Shown here one piece after another: positions 1 through 32,530 of a stretch of DNA of 64,000 bases. A program made the translations under genes and the position numbers. Origin of the DNA: Aptenodytes patagonicus (Eukaryota > Chordata > Aves > Sphenisciformes > Spheniscidae); assembly GCF_965638725.1 (NCBI RefSeq), contig NC_134958.1:14015464-14079463 (forward strand). Direction: 5' to 3'. The stretch's first letter is position 1. Each line of letters starts with the position of its first letter. The notes beneath the pieces are model-generated. The model did no database searches. It was not told the origin of the DNA and saw only the letters and a program-made list of their open reading frames with translations.

Positions 1-20376
<20,376 letters not shown>

Positions 20377-20573
20377 GTCCGTGGCTGGCGGGAGTCGCTC
20401 GCTGTCCCCGGCTCCGCTTGTGCAGTGACACCGATGGAGACCCCCCCAAAGCCAGCGCGGTGAGGGACTTTGAGGGCTCAACCAGCTCCGCTCGGAATCC
20501 CGAGCCCCAGCACCGCGGCGAACACTAACCTGATAACTGCGGAGGCGGGCGCTCCCGGGGGCTCCGGCCTGAT

Positions 20574-20653
20574 TGACGTCCGTCCGCGCCAACCGCGGCG
20601 CCGCAACGCGAGGCCGGAGCCAATGGGGCGGGCAAGGGGCGGTGGAAGCCAAT
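20574..20653 (-). promoter_or_regulatory. ANP32A: Core promoter elements: CRE-like site, two CCAAT boxes, GC boxes
   Basis: The plus strand shows TGACGTC (CRE-like) at 20574-20580, CCAAT at 20620-20624 and again at 20649-20653, with GGGCGG-type Sp1 sites between and after them. CCAAT boxes usually lie 60-100 bp upstream of the start site. That would put the ANP32A start near 20,540-20,560 and give a 5'UTR of roughly 170 bases. The elements work in either direction, so a divergent transcript is possible. Confidence 0.6.
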
Positions 20654-23600
20654 GGGGGAGCGGCGAAGCCGGCCAGGGGGACAGCCCGGCTGGGAGCGGA
20701 GGATCATTCCGTGCTGGTGGCTGATGGGGAAGGAGCGGCGGCGGCTCCGCGGTGGGGATGGGGTGCGCTCTGCCTTCTTCCCCACACCCCCGCTCCGCTC
20801 CCCCGCCTGCCGGATCCTGGGGGAGGCGCCGAGGCGCGGGGCGGGGAGCGGCGCTAGAGCCGGAGCCGCCCGGGCAGGGGCGCGCAGCCAGGAGGGAGGG
20901 AAAGGTGCGGAGCGGGGCGGCTGAGGGGCGGCGGAGCGCGAGGAATGGCGCGCGGGCCGCCGGCGGCGGGGGGGCGGGGAGAGCGCGAGGCGGGGGCGGA
21001 CCGGCGCGCGGGGGAGGGGCGCCGATCTCCTCAGCGGCGGCGCCGGCCGTGAGGGGAGGCGAAGCCGCCCTGATCTGCCGGGGCGCTCGGCCGGGCCCTG
21101 CCCGCCCTGAGCGGGGTCCCCGCGGCAGGCTCCGGCGGGAGAGCGCGTAGGGTGTGGGCGCTGCTTGTGCCGGGTGGGGGGGGCGCTTGGTCAGCGCGGG
21201 GTATTACCGCTCGGGGTGCCCCCCCTTGGGGTGAACGGGCTGAATGGGCTGCTGAGAGCTCTGGGCAGAGAGAGGGAGGACAGGGAGGCGTTGCTTGTGC
21301 AAAGAAATCCCGGGTCGGTCGACTCCCTCTCTGGAAAGCTTCCTTGGAGATGCTTGTAGCTGCTCTGAATGTAAGTGTCACCAGAAGCCTTGCAGTCTCT
21401 CGGAAGCCTGCTCTTGCTGTTACTCACGTCCAGTTGCTGGATGAAGTGGTGGGGCAGGGCCTGTGGTGCCAATAGGAGGTATATTCTCCTGTATCTTTTG
21501 CCAGGCAGACTTCTGAAATGAGGTGCCGGATATGTCCTGGCAGGGCTTGCTATCTGCGTCAGCTATTGGATCCACTAGCGTTCTGACAGTGGCGAAACCC
21601 CACGCTTGCTTGTCTCCATGTACTTGTGACGGGTTTTATCAAACATAGGGGATGTTTTTGTTGGGCATAGCAGATGATAGGTAAAATGTGCTTCATTCGC
21701 TTAGTGAGATTCCTGCTTGTCCCTTCATGCGGAGTCGCTGGAGTTTCGGTGGACTTGTTAACCTTGCCTTCACCTCAGGTGGTTGAAAAAGACAGGGCTG
21801 TAAAAATCCCTAAGAGTTGTTTGAAACACTTGATATTCAGTATCAACAAAAAGATGAGAATTGCTGGAAAACTGTCTTGTCAAAATATTTTGCAGTGTGG
21901 GATGGAGATACTTCTTTTACCTGTGTCATCTGTGGATAAACTGTAATGAATGCAGTTGACAACTAAGCAGAAGTTCTGTTGAGAGCGTGCAAGCTGGGAG
22001 AAAGGTCAAGCTGGATCTAGCTTAAGGTAAAAAGTGTAACTTATAGTATGATACCACTAGTATTCTGCAACAGGTTAATGTTTTTGTGATGGTTTAGGGC
22101 CTCGTTATGATTTAGCTGTTAGAGCTGTTGGATTTCAGTTTTGTCTGTGGCATGGACAAGTCATTTTATTTATTGTTCTGTGGCACTGGTTTCCACATAG
22201 TAGAAGTTACTGCAGTAGTTTTAGAATATAAACTTTACAAAGCGTTTAGGACTTCAGGATCAGGGTGAATTTTATTTTAGCTCTGTTTTAAATTCTCCTT
22301 TACAGGTGTGAACAAAGGTGGCCCCTGGGCTGAGGCTTCACAAAGGAAGGTTTGGTCTGGAACTTTTTTTCATGGCACAGGTGAAGACCCTTGGAAGAGA
22401 ACTTTTATCGTGGAAACAAAGTGTCTATAAGTATTAACTAAACCAACATAACATTTAAAAAAAAAAAGTTTCTGAGAATACAGAGATACTTTTTCTTTTT
22501 CCTTTGTTTTCTCAGAAGAAAGAATGTGTTGTGTGTTCTAATTATATAAAATTGTATAAAATGCTGCCCTCCAAACTAATTGGGGGAAATTTATTCAAAG
22601 TTCAAAAGCAAAATTAAATGTTTAAACCTGTTGGTTTCCCCTCTGCCCATTCATGTGCACGCTGTTTGTGTTGCAAGGGTTTGAGACGTCTTGAGAACTA
22701 AAAATGAATGGAAATGTTCCACAGGCCAAATATCTAAGCATCCTATCACAAAGGTAAATAAATTTTAAATAACATCTTTGCAGAGTATAGCTTTTCTTAA
22801 ACAAACAGCAACAAAAAAAATCTGGTTACTGGACTGTCTAATACTTTCAGGATATGAAAAAAAGTAAATCAGCTTTAAAAATGGATATGGCTATGCCATT
22901 TAAACTAAGGATCTGGTTTTGTTCTCTTTGTAATAGAGGAAGAAACTGTTACGTTTTGATGAAGCAATACTAAGTCTTAGTTGGGGAATTTTTACTATGT
23001 GTTTCTATGAATAAAGCTGTCAACTATCTGTTATAGATGTCATTGATTAGAAATACTGCGTACTGACACAGTTTATGGAATCCTGTTTTGTCGGAGTCCC
23101 TAACAGAGTGGAGCAGCAAAAGTGGTCTGAGCCCTGCTTACGATGGTGGGAAACTGCTCTGTAGGATCCCTGGTCAGTCTTCTGTTGGAAGATCAAAATA
23201 TTCTCCGTTCTTATGTATATGTTTTGATTTTTAAAGCTTGAGTACGAAGAAGTTAATATTGTGAGTAATCGCTGTAATCGCTACAGTTAATCTTTGATTT
23301 TTGTACATGGTTCACATATTTGTCCAATTTCTTCATTGCTTAAAGTAACCTGTTGTTAACTATATGAAAAGGAAATTCTAAATACAGGTTTGCATGTTGA
23401 AGCTGATCGTATATCGGAATCCTGGGCCAAAATCTAAGATACTAAAAACACTCGCTATAGAAACTCTTCAGTTATTGCTGAACCTGAGTTAGGTTTTCAT
23501 GTGCTTCTATATGATTATCTTTCAGGTATTTTCCGATCTAGCCTTAAAAACTGTTCAGTGTAACTGCAGTTTGGCCAATTAAGTGATTTCATCCACAGTT

Positions 23601-26600
23601 TATACTTCGTTATGGGTGGTTCTCCATGTTTGTTTGGGTTTGGTTTTTTTTTTTTTTTTTGAACATGAATACTACAGCCTTACATTAACACAAGTTTCAT
23701 ATGAAGGGCTCCTGTACGTTAAGCATATGCATCATGTGTGAAATCCTACTGTGTTCTATGTCTGTAAAATTGCTGGGTAGCTGAGCATTTGCTGAAATGA
23801 GCTGCTGATTGTTTTTTTTGTGGCTTACAATACTCCTTTGTAGATCTGCTGGTATCTTGTTTGTCCCTGCTGCATCTAGACAATGCGTTCCTTCATGTTT
23901 TGTGTAACATCTTCTTCAGTCATTTCTGTGTACGTAGATACGGTAACTGGAAACAGAAAATTCTGTTCTTAAATTGTCCCTCTTCCCGCCCTTAACTTCC
24001 CCCCGCCCCAGCATAACTGGAGTATTGGTCATTAAGGGGAATTTAGAACAGTATTGATTGCTAGTATCCAGGAATTCTGGGAAAAAGGGACGAAAATGAG
24101 CATTGGGAAACTATATCAATTTTCTGACAACACAAATTTACACTTTGAGACCTTTAAAATCAATAGGGGAGTGCTATAGGCAGAATAAAAAAAGAAAGAA
24201 GAAGAGCTCAAGACGTTGGATGAATAAGCTCTGGAGCTTACTACCGTTTTAAGAGGCTTGGATGTTGGTGCTGTGCCTTCCGTCTGTCGTTCAGTTGTTT
24301 AAATCTCTCCCGGTAGTGGTTAGCAAGGTGCAAACTGAGTGGTCAAGTCTAAACCCAGAAGGGTTCTTGTCTGCTGTTACTTGCTCATTTTTTAAATGTA
24401 ATCAGCCCTTTGAGGGAGTTTGGCAAAACAGTATGTTTTTCAGTGCTTGCTTCTGGGACTGGTGTATAATTGCTCTGGCATATGAGTGATTCCCATTGGT
24501 TTCTGCATTAATTGCTTGCAAATACTCCACATTTGTGTCACAATATTCTGTTTTCTAGCAGTGTTTCAAGTAAGAGATTGATACTCAACTGGGAAGCTCA
24601 AACAAGAAATGGAGAAAGGGTATTTAAAGCAATGTATAGAATGGGAAGCAGCTGTTTTAAGTTAGCAAATTAGGAGAAGAGGTGAATACTTCTGGTATGT
24701 CTCAAAACTGGCTTTTTTTTCCAGAGTTGAGTGTAGGATGTAATTTCCCTTTTTATTTGCACAATACCAGGCGTACCAGTGGAGCCTAGAAATTCATAAT
24801 TAACAAAATAAGGGAAGAAATTGTTTCACACATTTTTGCTGGTCTATGGGAGTAGACTGATCAATACATACACCCATAAACCTTCCACAACTTGTACACC
24901 AGCTTTTAAAATAGTTTAAATAGTTTTCTGCAAGTCTTCTGCAGTATGCTGCCACCCCCCCACCCCCCCTCCCAGTTTCTGTTTGTCAAATACGTTTTTT
25001 TGTTTCTTACCGAAACTGGTTGTCATAGTTGTCACGCTTTTAGGACAGAGTTTAGATGAGTTTTGGAGGGGTTTTTTGGTTTTGGTTTTTTTTTTTTAAC
25101 CAGGAGATGGGATATCGTCTCTTTTTGTGAAAAGGATGCTTAAGAGTATTCATTAAGTTTATTCTCTGGTGTTCTTTAGATAACCAGGCAATTCCTCACA
25201 TAAACTGGCAAATTTCTTTGTATTTCTTTTCTGAAGCATTAATAATTTTATTATGAAGGTAGGATGACATCGTTACAAATAAATGCTTTTTTATGGCTTT
25301 GATACTTCATTTTACTGTACAGGATTTAACAAATGAAAAATAATTGTTCAGTTAGTTCCAGTGGCTTATAATACATATTACTTATTTTGTAACTGAATAT
25401 TCAGCCATTCTTACTGCCATTGGTCTTCCTTTTACAAGCTGTCCTGTCCATGATCAACGTCAGAACTTTTGTAAAATCTCATGAATTAGACATTGTAAGC
25501 CAAAAATATTACAGATTAGCTTAATTGCTAGATAAACCTTCAGGATAATTTGGGGGGAAAATGTGTGTATAACGTGAAAGTGAAAAAATTGTAAATTGAA
25601 GAAATAGCATAACTTTGAAGTCAAATGAGCAGGCCATGCAGCTTTCCTGAGTATGCAGAGAATCAAAATACAATAACTTGTTAAGATGTGACAAGAGGGA
25701 GGGTGAGAAATCAGCTTTTTTTTTTTTAGTCTGTCATAAATCTGTGAGTGGGGCAACACGGAAGTAGGAAAAGAACTTTAGAGATTCTTGTGAAACTCCT
25801 TATAAAATTCCTTCAAAAAAGCTGATACACTTAGCTGTGGTATGGCAGAATAAAACACAAAATCCGAGGTAGGAAAGAAAAATGACAATTTTTAGTTTTT
25901 TAGTACAAAAAGTTTAAGAAGGTTACATACCAGAATTCAAAGCTAAAAATATGTGTTAATGTATTTTGTAACTAAGGTGGAAAACACAGTGAATGACGTC
26001 AAAATGAAACTGTATAAAATGAAGTTTACTGAAAAGAGTCTGCAGGACTGATGTAGCTGTTCCTGAAGATGACAAAAGACATTTGGAGGACTCTAATTAA
26101 ACTAGAAAATTTGGAGATTCTTGTCAAATCTGTGTGTGTTGGGATAAATAGAAAGGTGTTTGTTTTTTTTTTTCTTTTTATAGCAGTTTGTCTGAGTTAC
26201 TTAAAGCAACAAGAGCTCAATGTCAGGTTTTTACAAAGCCTGCACAACCAGCGGTGTGAATGTAGTTGAAAGTACAGCAGCCTCACTGTTCCACTAGGGC
26301 TTTAAGAATAAAGTTTCAGGAGTATTTGACCAGTTCTGCTCTTTTCAGGGGAGAGAAAGGGAAATGTACTTGTAGTTCGTAATACTTTACAGAATGATTA
26401 GGTTTTGATTTAGCAGAAGTACTTCAAAAGAATGGAGTGCATTTCTTTCTTACACTAAAAATAAGAAGTACCTGCTGTAGAAAGGGCATATTGTACGAAA
26501 CTTGCTGCAGTGGATGTGGGAGCTTTCAAGTCTGACAGTTTAAGTAGTGAAGATGAAAGTGAGGACAGTTCTTGGGCAGGGGACTTCAAGAGGAATGTGA

Positions 26601-27414
26601 TTCATGGGACATAGCTACTAGCATAATTACCAGTGCAGCTGCCATAGTAACTTCTGCCAGTACTAAAAAATCTGTCATGTCCAATGCTCTGTTGGTCATA
26701 GTGTAAGTGATAAAGATGGGAGCAGCAGAAGTGTGACACCTTGTTCCACTTGCCAACTTCAGACCAGCATACACAGATGGAGCTATTTCTGCTAGGTTTC
26801 AAACTGACACCAAAACTTCACAGGATTTCCTAAAGTGTTTAGGCTGGGCTAAAATTTTGGAGTTGGAGGTGGTAAGATTTTCTTTTGTGTTTTCTGCAAA
26901 TAATAGTAAAAGGGCAGGGATTCAGAGGGACTGAATTACTTTGATAATGAGTAAAACCTGTTGAATTCAGGCAAGAAAAAACCCCCAACCCTTAAACATA
27001 AATACCTTCTGTTTTTACACTCTCATTACACAAGGTTTTATTTCAATAATAAATTCATTTGTTTCAGTATTGTAATAAATAGGACTTCTCTACCTAAAGG
27101 TCAGACTTTTCATTTATTAATATTTGTTTCAAATTATGTTGAATGGAACATTTCAGATTTGATCCGAAATGGAATTTGGAGTTAGGAGCTCTTGAAAAAT
27201 TTTGGGAGACGAGGGATAAGGAATGTTCTGCTAGACCTAGGCTTCCTTTTAATGTAAATACTAGTACAAATGAGAAAAATCTTTTACTAGGAAGTGGAGG
27301 ACTTCTGAAATACTAACCCCAAACTAATGTTTTCTCTCACTAACGTGTCATCAAAACTCACTTTTCTAGCACTCAATAAGTGCAATTTCCACTTAAAATT
27401 GTTAAAGTGAATTG

Positions 27415-27510
27415 CCAAAGGGTCATGCATCAGTCTAGTGTCAAAGATGGGTCTGGAATTCAGGAACTCTGATTTTTATAGCCAGAGCAGGCTATTTAAC
27501 TGCCTAGCCC
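27415..27510 (-). mobile_element. MIR-like / CORE-SINE fragment (ancient)
   Basis: The plus strand follows the reverse complement of the tRNA-derived head of MIR-type SINEs: GGTCAtgcatcaGT, then GGaATTCAGGAACTCTGATTT, then a TTAACTGCCTAGCC-like box. The match is imperfect and by eye. Such fragments are old and found across amniotes. Confidence 0.45.
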
Positions 27511-28889
27511 CAACATCTGCATTAGCAGATCATAAAATTTCATCTGTGCAGTAGAAATAATCACTCTGTCCTATTTAAGAGAATACTTAGCTTCCTTCCT
27601 AGCTGTTCTGAGTATCAGCAACACATACATACACGCATGCAACCTTCCTAATTTCATTCAGTCTTCCTTACCCTCTTCAAAGAATTGCCAGGTTTGCTCT
27701 TCTCAACCTCTCATCTGCCTGTTGCTTCACTTTTGTCTTTTCCACCTCCTGTTTCTTAAGAACTTACCTCTTCCTACAGCTTGTTTGGCATTCTTGAGCA
27801 AAGGCTTTTGTGGCTTGATTCAGAAAAGAGATAAAGAGGGGAATTGGAAGTTCCAGTATACAAAGTTATCACAAGATTGTTAATTATTTGATGAAAATGT
27901 TCTGTAAGCATCCCTGACTGTTGCCCCTGTTGACTGCTGTGGTACAATTCCTACAGACTTAAATTCAGGCACAACGTGAGTCCTACGGTAGTCCTACTGT
28001 AGAATTGGGCTCTACTATAGAGCGAGACTGCCTACACTCCTCCCAAGCACCTCCTGACTGCAAACAGAGCGATAGTAAGTAGTGTGGTTCTGTAGCTTCC
28101 ATGTCTGGCATGTGTATATATATGCACGGGGGCTCAGCCCTAATAAAGTGACCTTTTTTGTGGCAGTTACATTGCATATTTTCTTCGTCATAGATGGCTA
28201 TCAGTTTATGGAATGAGAGTCACATGGCATTTTTGAAAATGCCATTAAGGATTAAGGTTCTCTACAAAATTTATTTTTGCCTGTTATTTTTTTTAACAAT
28301 GAAAACCCCAAGTCTGAAAATTCTAGTTTCTTTTTCTGTGCTGTCTTCAAACCCCTTTCCAATACGGAAAGCAGGGTGAAAATGGATTGTTTAAAAAAAA
28401 AAAAAAAAAAAAGTCTCCTTTTAAAGCTAATGAAACGAAAATAGTTCTAAAATGAAAACTACAGTTTCAGCTGATGTAAAAGGAGATCAGCTCATCCCAG
28501 AGTGTTTTTCCTCAATAATTAGGTCTTCACAGTCTCTAAAGTAGGTTAACAAATAGAGTTTAATAATCCTTTAGTTTCTCTGCTTTTCTTTGTGACTTGT
28601 TAATTTTTCTGCCTAATGTAAAGGTATGGTGCATTACTAATGCATCCATTACTTTTTTGCCCAATTACATAAATAATTCCACTGTTAAACTCATAGGTCA
28701 GTCACAGGTGGTGATAGGATATGAAATTTCTGTTTCAGCCAGCACTCTGAAAGAGGATTTTGCAAATCTTGTAATGGTTCAAAAACTCATTGAGCCAGAG
28801 ACAAATCTGTCCGATGGATTGATAACTGTGAAGAATCACAGAATCATTCATAACTGTGAATAATAGCCATGAGACGTACAAACTAGGAG

Positions 28890-29020
28890 GAAGACTCACG
28901 TCCATTTTACAGGTGGGTAAATTGAGCTGAGGTAAGTGATGTGTACATCGTGTGGGAAACCTAGATAGATCAGAACTTATAAATCCTAACTGACAGTAGA
29001 GTTACCCTTCCTGTCCACCT
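28890..29020 (-). mobile_element. MIR-like / CORE-SINE fragment (ancient)
   Basis: The plus strand begins CCATTTTACAGGTGGGTAAA and continues with GGTAAGTGATgtg and TCCTAACTGACAG. This is the reverse-complement order of a MIR core followed by its tRNA-related head. It is better preserved than the one at 27,415 but still clearly diverged. Confidence 0.6.
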
Positions 29021-31899
29021 GAAAGTACTTGGTGCTTCTTAGGCATGCAGGTTAGTCTTCAAGCGTGTGGTGTGTCTTCTACCATTTTTTATGCCCAGTT
29101 ACAAAAATAAGTGCAGCTACTTTTAAGACATAGAGGAAGAAAAGAAAAAGTTAATTGACAACTAATTCAAGACCTGACTTGTGCTAGAATATGTGGATAC
29201 TTTCTTTATTCAGAGACAGAATGAAGGGGGAATGAAGCAAATTCTGTAGCGTAGGAGTTACTACCAAAACCAAATTAATTTTAAAGATAAAGTATCGATG
29301 GGCCTTTTTAGAAAGTTAGAAAGCAGGGTTCTTCCGTGCCTGCGCCATTGATGCCTTTAAAGTGGAAGTGATGTACTGGAATAAGGATAACGAATTGGTG
29401 CCGAATAGGAGGTTGAGCACACACTGGATGTGGTGGCCTGGCTCGTAGAGTTAATGGAATTGTTGCCATTGGCTTCATGAGCGCTTTGGTTTTGGCTCAT
29501 AAGCTGCCTACAGTTCCACTTCTGCAGTGGGAATAAAGAGCAATCAGCAAGTTTGTACAGAAGCTGCTGGTAGCCATCAGCCATGAGATCTAGCCTGGCA
29601 TTTAATTAAAATTTAATTAAATAAATGTTTTTCTGGAAATAATTGAGAATCCTAATCCTCTTGCGGCCACATTGTGTTTTCCCTCCTAGGTGGGTATGGA
29701 GTTTCTGGGCAGCAAAAGCAGGAGTTTTACAAGTAGTCTATGCACTCTGTCCTGTAAAGCTGTAATTCAAGTACATTTTGTGTCTGCTAACATAATAGTA
29801 ACAGGGGTGAAGAAGGACTTGGATAAGTAACGTTCAGTTTTACTTCGGTAGTCTGCAGAGTGAGGGTCCCTACCTCCTTCCTCATGGAAAGAGGACCCTA
29901 AAACATAGGAAGTGCTTCATGCACCACCCTAGTAAATGGAAGCCTCTACTGAGATAAAACTCGGTATGCTGCTCCAGTGAAATACATTACACATTTGTTG
30001 TTTTCTGGGTAACAGCCAAATCATTTGTTGTCCCTCCCCACATGCACTTCCATTTATAAAGGAAGTCTTCAGTCTTTTGAAGGTCACACAAAACTGTTCA
30101 AAACCAGACTTGAGCAACTGAAATTCAGTTAGTTCAATCAGAGCAATTCAATTGACACAGCTGACTTCTGTGATCTGAACAAAAGATTTTGCTTTAATTG
30201 TGTAGGAATATATAAATGATGATGTGATTGTCTTGTTCCCAGCCCTCCAGATAGATGTAATGCATTTTAAAGTTTACTGGTATACACACCACAAACTCGA
30301 GGTTTATGTGGTGCCTCAGCCTTTCATAAAATTGCAGGTGAAAACAGTCCCCTGGAAAACAAGAGGGTGTCGGTGTTTTCTGTGGGCGAGCCTGGTGAAC
30401 GTTGGGAGGTTAACATGTAACATCACAACTAAATTCGGTAAATGGCCCAGTCATGCCTTCTGTCTTGAGACATATGGTCTCGTAACATCAATTCGCAGAT
30501 GATAAATCATTTGAGGTTGTGATTCACAGCTCAACTGTAGTGATGTTCAAGTCAAAAACTAAACTTTATCTCAGAGCAGAAGAGGTTATGGTGTCCGATT
30601 TTCTTAAATCTATTTACACTGGTCAGTCCACAACATAGAATGGAGTGCAAAGCCAACGTAAACATGTTTATTCCCTAATAAGAGGACCAAGATTCTCCAC
30701 TAGCTAGAAGCGGAAATTTCCTTCGTCATCTTGCTTCTGCCACTAGCAGTCGTGTTCTTGGACTTCTGTTTTCCCATGGCATCTGTGGCTCGTTGCCACC
30801 AGTTCTTTTCTCACCTTCCTAGATGCTTCCTTACCATGTTTGTCCCTCCTCTGGTTTTCTGTATGTAATCAAAGACCACAGCCATCATCTTGCTTCCTCT
30901 GTCCCTTACTTTGCATAAGCATGAAACTAGTGGTCATACCAGCAGTTCTTGTGTTACCTAGTTCTGTTTTCTGTCACAATTTAAAATCTCATTTCGTCTT
31001 TCTGAAAGTGTCTGTGTAAATGAGGCATCAGCTTAAGCATCACGCAGTAAACTGGAGAGTCTCTTCCTCTGCCAGTCCTCCTTTTTCACTGTCTTAGTCA
31101 CGGCAGATGAAACAGCCTTATTTGCTTATCATGCAAATTCAAATCGGGCATCATCTTTGAAATAAGTTTTTTCTCTAATTCTGAGTAGGGTTGTCTAAAC
31201 TTCCATATTTCTTTCTACGTAAAATCTTAAGTGATGAGGTCCTTGGCCATCTGCACATGTAAAATTAAGCAACATCTCACCATCTAATTAATCACTCCTT
31301 CCAATATTGTTTTCTCTAACTCGACAAATTTCATCATGTGTTACATTCACCCAGAGCGATGCTGTGAAGGGCATTGTACAGGATAGTGGTTTGATATTTC
31401 ATCCCTTTCTTGTCCTCTGCTCTCTTGCTTTCAATAGGAGGTCTTTTTCCTTATCTTGGATCCCGCACTGCCTTATTTCTCATCACCTCCCCTTAGTCAG
31501 CCACTAATTTTTCTTGATGAGTGTGCCAGCCTCCATTGTCTGCCTGTTGCATTTAAACCCATTATTTTCATACAAGGAGGAGTATCCCATAAACAACCCC
31601 TTCTCCTAAACAACCCTTAATTTTCCTTTACTATGATGACTGCAAAAGTCTTCAGAGTTATTTGTTGATGTGCCATTGGGACTATCAATGCTGTCTTGCT
31701 GTTTCTTTGGGCCTCCCTACCTGTCTATTCTACTGCTGCCTCTTACATTTCTTTTTTTGTGCACATTGTGGAATTTCTGTCACGTGTTTATCCTATCCCA
31801 GGACCTGGCATGAGTCAGTGGCTAGACTTTATAGACACTATAGTAAAACAAATAAATAATGATAGAATATGAAGTGATCAAACATTGACTCCTAAGTAC

Positions 31900-32530
31900 G
31901 GAAGGCCATCTAGTCCATGCTTCCTTTCAGGGCAGGGTCAGCTACACATAACTTTCTTCCTAATATGTTTATGTGGGCTGCTTTTGGAGGTAAGTAACAT
32001 TGAAATTTCTGCTCCCCAGTAATTTGCTCCAGTACCTTGCCATCCTTGCTAGTCGTAATGTCTAACCTGAATCTTCCTTGCTGCAGCGTAAGCCCATTTC
32101 TTCTCGTACAGGCTGTAAACAGAAAAAAAGGTATTTCCCTTTTTTTTTTTTTTTTTTTTTTTAAAACCACTTTAAATAAAGTACTTACAGACTTTGTGGT
32201 CTTTTTCTCAGGCCAGCCTCCTCTGTTTCTTCAGCCCTTCCTTGTAGGTTGTTTGCTGAACATCTGATAATTCTTACTGGCTTTCTATACATATATAGTC
32301 TGTATTAGGTACACCTCTTTCTTAAGGCACAACATTCCAAAGTTGGGTGCTGTACTCCAGCTGAGACCTGGGTTATATTTGTCTTTGATCCCCACAAAGT
32401 GCAGTGCTGCTGTCAAAATAAACAAACACTGTTGACTCGTGTTCACCTTGTAATTTCTCTGCAACTGTCAGATTCTTTTCTGTAGTTACTTAGCTCGTTC
32501 TTTCCATCCAGTATTTACGTGATTCCAGTT
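31900..32530 (-). mobile_element. Old CR1-family LINE fragment
   Basis: The plus strand reads as the reverse complement of a CR1 3' region. Recognisable blocks in order are GGCCATCTAGTCCATGC, ATTTGCTCCAGTACCTTGCC, a box ending AATGTCTAACCTGAATCTTC, TTGGGTGCTGTACTCCAGCT, and TTGACTCGTGTTCACCTTGT. The copy is strongly diverged, and part of the middle is replaced by a T23 run at 32140-32162. It encodes no open reverse transcriptase. Confidence 0.75.

Larger units (their letters stand above)
21200..31890. other. Intergenic stretch, no gene recognised
   Basis: AT-rich sequence upstream of ANP32A. It contains two faint MIR-like fragments (27,415-27,510 and 28,890-29,020), A or T runs (T near 23645-23662, A near 28393-28412), a consensus donor GAAT then GTAAGT at 21371 on the plus strand, and a Ser/Thr/Asn-rich minus-strand frame at 29357-29584 without a known homologue. 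Nothing else can be supported. Confidence 0.6.

Noticed and set aside
26510-26600. Acidic Ser-rich plus-strand reading (LSSEDESEDSSW) as a pseudogene
   Set aside because: Only about 25 residues before stops in every frame, no parent gene recognised.
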